A DNA stretch of 6,547 bases from Brachybacterium sp. (lineage in GTDB: Bacteria > Actinomycetota > Actinomycetes > Actinomycetales > Dermabacteraceae). The notes beneath the pieces were generated by a model that saw nothing but the letters and a program-made list of their open reading frames with translations, was not told the origin of the DNA and did not search any database. Position numbers and translations under genes: made by a program. Every line of letters begins with the position of its first letter. The stretch's first letter is position 1. Positions 1 to 4,581 of the stretch are shown piece by piece. The stretch lies in assembly GCA_027322375.1 (NCBI GenBank), contig DAHVRS010000354.1:1-6547 (forward strand), given 5' to 3'.

Positions 1-83
1 TCACCGGCGCCGCCTCCGGCGACGCTCCTGCGGCCGACGAGGGCTCCGCGGGCGGCAGGAGCTCCGCGGCCGACGGGGCCTGA
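1..83 (+). CDS. Possible C-terminal tail of an upstream gene (partial)
   Basis: One plus-strand frame, read from base 3, runs open from the window edge to a TGA at 81-83 and gives 26 residues made almost only of Ala, Gly, Asp and Ser, with one each of Glu, Pro and Thr and two Arg (it ends RSSAADGA). No domain is visible, so no function can be given. It could be the disordered end of a gene that starts before the window, convergent with the minus-strand fragment that stops at 100-102. In DNA this GC-rich a 26-codon open frame is weak evidence by itself. What favours it is that acidic Ala/Asp/Gly tails also occur on the minus-strand frame at 100-300 and on the dipeptide epimerase at 5715-5846. 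The two facing stop codons sit in a 6-bp inverted repeat (TGAGCG 81-86, CGCTCA 97-102) with no T-run. Confidence 0.3.
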   Translation, partial: TGAASGDAPAADEGSAGGRSSAADGA

Positions 84-99
84 GCGTCCCGCGCTCCGC

Positions 100-420
100 T
101 CATCCCTCGGCGGAGGCGTCGGTCCCGGTCGCGGCGTCCGCTGCGCCGTCCGCGCCCTGCCAAGTCTTCTCGGCCGTGCCCTGGGGGTCGGTCGCGGCGT
201 CCGCGCTCCGACTCCCCTCGGTGTCAGCGGCTCCGTCGGCCGCGGGATCGGCGCTCGCCTGTGCCTCGCCGTCGGCCCCGTCGGTGAGGCCGCGGAGCGA
301 GGCGCGGTGCAGGAGGGTGATCCCGTCGCCCTCGAGCACGGACTCGAGCGCGGCGACCACCTCCGGCCCCTCGTCCTTCAGCAGGGTCTCGCTGCGGTTC
401 AGGACCGTGACCTGCGCGCG
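100..420 (-). pseudogene. RclA/mercuric-reductase-like FAD/NAD(P) oxidoreductase fragment, truncated
   Basis: Read leftwards from about 420, this strand encodes AQVTVLNRSETLLKDEGPEV followed by VAALESVLEGDGITLL. That matches the second beta strand and following helix of the NAD(P)-binding Rossmann domain in RclA/mercuric-reductase-like pyridine nucleotide-disulfide oxidoreductases, where the pattern is 'GGGYIGLEFASMFA.FGS.VTVL..S..LLP.ED.DVA..L...L...GI'. The preceding Gly-rich NAD loop and the whole FAD domain are missing: past 420 the frame (PSTAPHR) no longer resembles the family. Downstream, after about 45 recognisable residues, the frame enters an Ala/Asp/Gly/Thr-rich stretch and ends at a TGA (100-102), so the rest of the NAD domain and the dimerisation domain are also absent. 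I checked the other two minus-strand frames over 1-120 and neither resumes the family. It is a remnant with no intact function. A GTG at 358-360 could be mistaken for a start. Confidence 0.5.
411..420. other. Head-to-head fusion junction of two truncated genes
   Basis: Left of this point the minus strand is oxidoreductase; right of it the plus strand is glycoside hydrolase family 15. The left homology is still good at the Ala-Gln before VTVLN (415-420). The right homology starts at the Arg-Asp-Ala-Ala-Leu of the family's 'YCWLRDAAL' motif, whose Arg codon is 417-419, with an in-frame TGA only three codons upstream at 408-410. The overlap is a few bases of CTGCGCG-type sequence, which both parent genes would be expected to carry (Ala-Gln read backwards, Leu-Arg read forwards). 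This is what a microhomology deletion, or an assembly collapse, between two divergent genes would leave. Confidence 0.6.
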
Positions 421-434
421 ATGCGGCGCTGTCG

Positions 435-1397
435 ATGGAGGCGCTGCTCGAGCACGGGCACGTCGATGCGGCCACCACCTGGCGGGACTGGCTGCTGCGC
501 GCGATCGCCGGGGACCCCGAGCGCCTGCAGATCATGTACTCGATCACCGGGGGCCGGAACCTGCCCGAGCGGGAGCTCGACCACCTCCCCGGCTACGAGG
601 GCTCGGTCCCGATGCAGATCGGCAACGGCGCCGCCGACCAGTACCAGGCCGACGTGGTGGGCGAGGTGATGATCGCGCTCGAGCGGATGCGGCAGGCCGG
701 GGTCCCGGAATCCCGCTGGACCTGGCCGCTGCAGAAGGCGCTCGTGCGCTTCACGACCGCGCACGTGGACCAGCCCGACCAGGGCATCTGGGAGATGCGC
801 GGCGAGCCCGCGTTCTTCACCCACGGCCGCGTCATGGTGTGGGCGACCTTCGACCGCGCGGTCCGCGCCGTCACCGAGCACGGGCTGCCCGCCCGCGACG
901 AGGAGCTCGCGGAGTGGACCCGCCTGCGCGACCGGGTGCGCAAGGAGGTCCTGGACCGTGGCGTCGGCTCCGACGGCGCCTTCACCCAGACCTACGGCAG
1001 CGCCGAGGTGGACGCCTCACTCCTCCAGATCCCGCACACGGGCTTCCTCCCCGCCGACGACCCGCGCATGCTCGCCACCGTGGCCCGGATCGAGCAGGAC
1101 CTCCGCACCGAGGACGGCCTGCTGCTGCGCTACCGCGCCAAGGGCCAGGACGGCCTGCCCGGCGACGAGCACCCCTTCCTGGTGTGCAGCTTCTGGCTCG
1201 TCGAGCAGTACGCCGCCTCGGGGCGTCGCGCCGAGGCGGAGCAGCTCATGGAGAAGCTCCTGGCCTGTGGGAACGACCTGAACCTCTACTCCGAGGAGTA
1301 CGATGCCGCCCAGAAGCGCATGATCGGGAACTTCCCGCGGGCGTTCAGCCACCTGGGCCTCATCCGCGCCGTGGACGCGCTTGCCGACTCCCGCTGA
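435..1397 (+). CDS. Glycoside hydrolase family 15 (glucoamylase/trehalase-like), 5'-truncated C-terminal half
   Basis: The 320 residues form the (alpha/alpha)6 catalytic barrel half of a bacterial GH15 protein; intact members have about 600 residues, so the N-terminal beta-sandwich domain and the first barrel helices are missing. Visible family motifs are LLEHGHVDAATTWRDWLL near the start, LPGYEGSVPMQIGNGA (51-66), the general-acid motif GIWEMRGEP with Glu120, FTHGRVMVW (128-136), and the general-base motif LYSEEYD (284-290) followed by GNFPRAFSHLGLI (298-310). Both catalytic carboxylates are therefore kept. Family homology extends upstream of the ATG to about 417 (RDAALS), and a stop at 408-410 blocks any longer frame, so ATG 435 is just the first start inside the remnant; no Shine-Dalgarno sequence precedes it. 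GH15 enzymes of this type hydrolyse alpha-glucosides such as trehalose, maltodextrin or glucosylglycerate, and the substrate cannot be read here. The protein is probably not functional, or not expressed. Treat it as a pseudogene unless the junction at 411-420 proves to be an assembly error. Confidence 0.85.
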   Translation: MEALLEHGHVDAATTWRDWLLRAIAGDPERLQIMYSITGGRNLPERELDHLPGYEGSVPMQIGNGAADQYQADVVGEVMIALERMRQAGVPESRWTWPLQKALVRFTTAHVDQPDQGIWEMRGEPAFFTHGRVMVWATFDRAVRAVTEHGLPARDEELAEWTRLRDRVRKEVLDRGVGSDGAFTQTYGSAEVDASLLQIPHTGFLPADDPRMLATVARIEQDLRTEDGLLLRYRAKGQDGLPGDEHPFLVCSFWLVEQYAASGRRAEAEQLMEKLLACGNDLNLYSEEYDAAQKRMIGNFPRAFSHLGLIRAVDALADSR

Positions 1398-1402
1398 GCG
1401 CC

Positions 1403-1429
1403 CGGGTGCACACTGGGAGGACGCACCCG
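1403..1429. repeat. 7-bp inverted repeat upstream of the aldehyde dehydrogenase
   Basis: CGGGTGC (1403-1409) and GCACCCG (1423-1429) are perfect inverted arms separated by 13 bases, lying in the 53-base gap between the GH15 stop and the dehydrogenase start. As RNA this would be a GC-rich 7-bp hairpin ending 7 bases before the AGGAGG at 1437. As DNA the arm centres are 20 bases apart, about two helical turns, as in many dimeric-repressor operators. There is no T-run, so it is a poor intrinsic terminator. Confidence 0.4.
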
Positions 1430-1436
1430 TCGACGC

Positions 1437-1442
1437 AGGAGG
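1437..1442 (+). promoter_or_regulatory. Shine-Dalgarno site fixing the aldehyde dehydrogenase start
   Basis: A perfect AGGAGG lies 8 bases before the ATG at 1451. The same reading frame stays open far upstream (to 176) because of the base composition, so this site is what shows that the gene begins at 1451. Confidence 0.85.
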
Positions 1443-1450
1443 CTCCCCCG

Positions 1451-2929
1451 ATGTCCGAGACGCCCGCCCTCACCCCGGCCCGGATCGCGGCCGTCCTCGA
1501 GCGCACCCCGCGCAGCTCGTTCGTCGGCGGCCGGTTCCTCGGCGGCACCGCGGCGCTGGACATCATCGACCCCGCGACCGGGGCGCCGCTCACGCAGGTG
1601 GTCGACGCGGACGCGGAGGCCGTCGGCCTCTCGGCGCTCGATGCGGCGGCCGACGCGCAGGACGCGTGGGCCGCGACCCTGCCGCGCGAGCGCTCGGAGA
1701 TCCTGCGCCGCGCCTACGAGCTGTGCCACGAGCGGGCGGATGACCTCGCCGCGCTCATGACCCTCGAGATGGGCAAGCCGCTCGCCGAGGCATACGGCGA
1801 GGTCACCTACGGGGCGGAGTTCCTGCGCTGGTTCAGCGAGGAGACGGTGCGCCAGCCGGGCCGCTTCCGCCACGCCCCCTCCGCCCACGAGGGCGTGCTC
1901 ACCGTCGCGAGGCCCGTCGGCCCCACCCTGCTCATCACCCCGTGGAACTTCCCGCTGTCGATGGGAACACGGAAGATCGGTCCGGCGCTCGCGGCCGGCT
2001 GCACCGTCGTGCTGAAGCCCGCGCAGGCCACGCCGCTCACCTCGCTCGCGTTCATGGCGATCCTCGCCGAGGCCGGGGTGCCGGACGGGGTCGTGAACTG
2101 CGTGGTCACGAGCGAGGCGAAGGAGTTCTCGGCCGCGCTCATGGCCGATCCGCGACTGCGGAAGGTCTCCTTCACCGGCTCCACCCCCGTGGGCCGCACC
2201 CTTCTCGCCCAGGCATCCGAGCACGTGCTGCGCACCTCGATGGAGCTCGGCGGCAACGCGCCCTTCCTCGTCCTGCCCTCCGCGGACATCGAGACCGCGG
2301 TCGACGCCGCGATGCTCGCGAAGTTCCGCAACAACGGCGAGGCCTGCACCGCCGCGAACCGCTTCTACCTCCACTACTCCATCGCCGAGGAGTTCACCGC
2401 CCGCTTCGTGGAGCGCACCTCCCAGCTCGTGCTCGGCCCCGGCGCCGATCCGGCGACCACCCTCGGCCCGCTGCTCGACGAGGCCGGCGTCGCCAAGGTC
2501 CAGGAGCTCCAGGCCGACGCGGTGGAGCGCGGCGCCCGCGTCTTCACCGGCGGCGGGCGCGGCACAGGCGACGGCTTCTTCTACGAGGCGACCGTGCTCG
2601 CTGACGTGCCGCTCAGTGCGCGCGTGCACCGTGAGGAGATCTTCGGGCCCCTCGCCCCGCTCACCGTCCTCGACGACATCGAGGAGATGATCCGCGCCGC
2701 GAACGACAGCGAGTTCGGGCTCATGGCGTACGTGATGGCCGAGGACCTCGGCGAGATCACGCAGGTCACGGGCCGTCTCGAGTCCGGGATGATCGCCGTC
2801 AACCGCGGCGTCGCCTCCGACCCGTCGGCACCCTTCGGCGGGGTGAAGGAGTCCGGGCTGGGCCGCGAGGGCTCCCACGAGGGGATCGCCGAGTACCTCG
2901 AGACGACGTACGTGCGCCTGCCGCTGTGA
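1451..2929 (+). CDS. NAD(P)-dependent aldehyde dehydrogenase, succinate-semialdehyde dehydrogenase type
   Basis: This is a full-length 492-residue aldehyde dehydrogenase, a normal size for the family. The cytoplasmic enzyme oxidises an aldehyde to its acid through a thiohemiacetal on the catalytic Cys. Visible motifs are PWNFP (164-168, oxyanion-hole Asn166), VVLKPA with cofactor-binding Lys189, FTGSTPVG (241-248), MELGGNAP with general-base Glu265, the nucleophile Cys299 in NNGEACTAANR, EIFGP (396-400, cofactor ribose contact) and PFGGVKESGLGREG near the end. The FRN..(E/Q).C..ANR context and the N-terminal LEMGKP resemble GabD-type succinate-semialdehyde dehydrogenases, where the Arg of ANR (here 304) helps hold the substrate carboxylate. 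The specific substrate is therefore a family inference, and a related semialdehyde is possible. The start is set by AGGAGG at 1437-1442. No GABA transaminase or permease lies beside it, so the context does not confirm a GABA pathway. The gene follows the GH15 remnant by 53 bases and precedes DUF3870 by 29. Confidence 0.93.
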   Translation: MSETPALTPARIAAVLERTPRSSFVGGRFLGGTAALDIIDPATGAPLTQVVDADAEAVGLSALDAAADAQDAWAATLPRERSEILRRAYELCHERADDLAALMTLEMGKPLAEAYGEVTYGAEFLRWFSEETVRQPGRFRHAPSAHEGVLTVARPVGPTLLITPWNFPLSMGTRKIGPALAAGCTVVLKPAQATPLTSLAFMAILAEAGVPDGVVNCVVTSEAKEFSAALMADPRLRKVSFTGSTPVGRTLLAQASEHVLRTSMELGGNAPFLVLPSADIETAVDAAMLAKFRNNGEACTAANRFYLHYSIAEEFTARFVERTSQLVLGPGADPATTLGPLLDEAGVAKVQELQADAVERGARVFTGGGRGTGDGFFYEATVLADVPLSARVHREEIFGPLAPLTVLDDIEEMIRAANDSEFGLMAYVMAEDLGEITQVTGRLESGMIAVNRGVASDPSAPFGGVKESGLGREGSHEGIAEYLETTYVRLPL

Positions 2930-2946
2930 GCCGGGGCGGCGGCGGC

Positions 2947-2952
2947 TAGGAT
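2947..2952 (+). promoter_or_regulatory. Candidate -10 element for a leaderless DUF3870 transcript
   Basis: TAGGAT fits the actinobacterial -10 pattern TANNNT and is followed by 6 bases (CCGGCC) and then the ATG at 2959, the spacing expected when transcription begins at the A of the start codon. The same bases include AGGA (2948-2951) 7 bases before the ATG, so a weak Shine-Dalgarno reading is the alternative. No clear -35 was seen. Confidence 0.4.
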
Positions 2953-2958
2953 CCGGCC

Positions 2959-3279
2959 ATGCCCTCCACGATCTACCTCACCGGTGAGGCGAAATCGCCG
3001 ACGAACAATCCGATCACCTCGCAGTGGGGGCTTTTCTTCATCGGCCTCGTCGTCGATACTGAGACCCACGTCATCCGCCAAGCGGACTGCACCGCCACTC
3101 TCGCGCTCACGGTCGAGTTCGTCCGGGACCTGCTGGTGGGGCGGTCGTTGCTCGAAGATGACGCCCTGGTGGAGTCGATCACCGACCGGTACCACGGGTC
3201 CTCGCAGCGGGCGCTCGCCGCCGCCGTGCGCAGCGCCGCCGCGAAATACCGTGACCTGGCGGCCGCCCCCACCGCATAA
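2959..3279 (+). CDS. DUF3870 domain-containing protein, function unknown
   Basis: This 106-residue soluble protein is essentially one DUF3870 domain. Recognisable family blocks are the start TIYLTGEAKSPTNNPIT, the FFIGLVVDTETHVI strand (26-39), ADCTAT with Cys44, the VEFVRDLLVG helix (52-61) and RYHGSSQ (77-83) near the C terminus. There is no signal peptide or membrane segment. I know of no established biochemical role for the family. It lies 29 bases after the aldehyde dehydrogenase and 150 bases before the DUF819 gene, with a terminator-like hairpin after it, so it either ends the upstream unit or stands alone from the TAGGAT element. Its base composition is slightly less GC-rich than its neighbours (GAAATCG, AACAATCC, GCGAAATAC). 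Confidence 0.85.
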   Translation: MPSTIYLTGEAKSPTNNPITSQWGLFFIGLVVDTETHVIRQADCTATLALTVEFVRDLLVGRSLLEDDALVESITDRYHGSSQRALAAAVRSAAAKYRDLAAAPTA

Positions 3280-3332
3280 CTGCACACCCCACCCGCTGCC
3301 GCCCGCCCGGAACCTCACCGAACCGGATCCCG

Positions 3333-3391
3333 TCGGAAGCACCCACGTTCCGCCTGCCCGCAGGTGGTCCCGTCGGTGCTTCCGATTTTTT
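3333..3391 (+). terminator. Two-level hairpin with T-run: intrinsic terminator or attenuator
   Basis: TCGGAAGCACC (3333-3343) pairs perfectly over 11 bp with GGTGCTTCCGA (3375-3385), directly followed by TTTTTT (3386-3391), the longest T-run noticed in this GC-rich window. The 31-base interior holds a second stem, CCGCCTG (3350-3356) with CAGGTGG (3361-3367), around a CCCG loop and with one G-U pair. The direct repeat TCCCGTCGG occurs at 3328-3336 and 3368-3376. It reads as a plus-strand terminator ending the DUF3870 transcript. Only 38 bases then remain before the DUF819 start and I see no promoter in them, so the hairpin may lie in the DUF819 leader and act as an attenuator. Confidence 0.7.
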
Positions 3392-3418
3392 GTCCCCGCC
3401 AGCGGTCTCCCTCGACTC

Positions 3419-3423
3419 AGGAG
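3419..3423 (+). promoter_or_regulatory. Shine-Dalgarno site fixing the DUF819 GTG start
   Basis: AGGAG lies 6 bases before the GTG at 3430. It rules out the in-frame GTG at 3364, which would put the T-run of the hairpin inside the coding sequence and add a non-hydrophobic stretch before the first membrane helix. Confidence 0.8.
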
Positions 3424-3429
3424 TCCCCC

Positions 3430-4581
3430 GTGATCACCGACGGCCTGCTCATGCTCGGCGTCCTCCTCGCCCTGTCATGCCTGCTCATCGTGCTGGAACG
3501 CACCACCGGCTGGAAGCTCTTCAAGTACATGCCCGGCATGGTGCTGATGTATCTGCTGTGCGCGGCGCTGAACTCGCTGGGCGTGTTCGGGCACGACGAC
3601 GCGACCCGCGCCCCGATCGCCGCCGTGAAGGACGTGGTCCTGCCCGCGATGATCTTCCTGTTCCTCTTCGGCTGCGACCTGCGGCGGATCATCAAGCTCG
3701 GACCGCGGCTGCTGCTGACCTACGCCGTCTCCGCCGCGTCCCTGTTCGTGGGCATGGTCGTGGTGTTCCTCGCCTTCAAGGGCGCGCTGCACCCCGAGGC
3801 GTGGAAGGTGCTCGGCGCCCTGCTCGCCTCCTGGACCGGCGGCAGCGCGAACATGGTCGCGGTGCAGGACATCCTGCAGGCGCCGGAGAACATCTTCGGC
3901 TACGCCCTGATCACCGACACCCTGATCTACTCGATCTGGCTGACCATCGCGTTCTCCTCCGTTGCGGTCGCCGGCCGCTTCGACCGCTTCACCAAGGCCC
4001 GCTCCACCCACCTCGTCGACACCGGCGACGCCTTCGAGGAGTCCGAGGCGCCCATGACCGTGCAGTCCCTCGCCACGGTCATCTTCGGCTCGATCTTCGT
4101 CGCGGTCACCGCGATCTGGATCGGCGACCTCCTCCCGGAGATCGGGGACGTCGTCAACGGCACCACCTGGACCATCGTCATCGTCTCCCTGCTGGGGCTC
4201 GCGATCGCGCAGACCCCGCTGGGCCGCATCGGCGGCTCCACCGAGATCGCGACGCTGATGCTGTTCATCGTCATCGGCCAGATCGCCGCGGGCTCCGACT
4301 TCTCCGCGATCACGCAGGCGCCGCTGTACCTGCTGGTGGGCGTGCTGGTGGTGCTCGTGCACCTCGCGATCATGGTCGTCTACTCGAAGCTCACCCACAC
4401 CGACCTGTTCTCGATCGCGGTCTCCTCGACCGCAAACATCGGCGGGATCGCCTCCGCCCCGGTCGTGGCCAGCGCCTTCAACCGGCAGCTCGTGCCGGTC
4501 GGCGTGCTGATGGCGCTCATGGGCTCGTTCCTGGGCACCTTCCTGGGCCTCGCCGCCGCGCAGCTGATGTCCGCGCTGTGA
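3430..4581 (+). CDS. DUF819 family integral membrane protein, putative muropeptide/dipeptide transporter
   Basis: This 383-residue very hydrophobic protein has roughly ten to twelve membrane segments, for example about 5-23, 32-52, 66-82, 93-117, 156-181, 213-232, 247-261, 272-288, 297-317 and 352-378. It matches the DUF819 (YjcL-like) family in length and in two Gly/Ser/Asn-rich motifs that look like broken helices, WTGGSANMVAV (135-145) and SSTANIGGIASAPV (332-345). One sits in each half of the protein, which suggests an inverted two-fold repeat as in many secondary transporters. A polar acidic loop (about 184-211, DTGDAFEESEAP) separates the halves. GTG is the start, chosen from AGGAG at 3419. 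Its last four bases (GTGA) overlap the start of the dipeptide epimerase, so the two are almost certainly co-translated. That link suggests import of L-Ala-D-Glu or a related peptide, which is inference: DUF819 has no established substrate that I know of. A terminator-like hairpin in front may control its expression. Confidence 0.85.
   Translation: MITDGLLMLGVLLALSCLLIVLERTTGWKLFKYMPGMVLMYLLCAALNSLGVFGHDDATRAPIAAVKDVVLPAMIFLFLFGCDLRRIIKLGPRLLLTYAVSAASLFVGMVVVFLAFKGALHPEAWKVLGALLASWTGGSANMVAVQDILQAPENIFGYALITDTLIYSIWLTIAFSSVAVAGRFDRFTKARSTHLVDTGDAFEESEAPMTVQSLATVIFGSIFVAVTAIWIGDLLPEIGDVVNGTTWTIVIVSLLGLAIAQTPLGRIGGSTEIATLMLFIVIGQIAAGSDFSAITQAPLYLLVGVLVVLVHLAIMVVYSKLTHTDLFSIAVSSTANIGGIASAPVVASAFNRQLVPVGVLMALMGSFLGTFLGLAAAQLMSAL

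Noticed and set aside
81..102. Inverted repeat TGAGCG/CGCTCA between two facing stop codons as a bidirectional terminator.
   Set aside because: Only 6 bp with a 10-base loop and no T-run on either strand; much of the symmetry comes from the TGA and TCA stops themselves.
176..1450. An open frame from 176 running in phase into the aldehyde dehydrogenase, suggesting a 917-residue fusion protein.
   Set aside because: The part before 1451 is Arg/Pro/Ala-rich shadow of the GH15 frame with no domain, and AGGAGG at 1437-1442 marks the true start.
1286..2878. Long minus-strand open frame of 530 codons opposite the aldehyde dehydrogenase.
   Set aside because: It mirrors a gene with complete catalytic motifs; its translation is His/Arg/Glu/Gly-rich without domains, typical of antisense in GC-rich DNA.
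3364..3429. Upstream GTG at 3364 as the DUF819 start.
   Set aside because: It would translate through the terminator T-run and add a non-hydrophobic leader; AGGAG at 3419-3423 supports GTG 3430.
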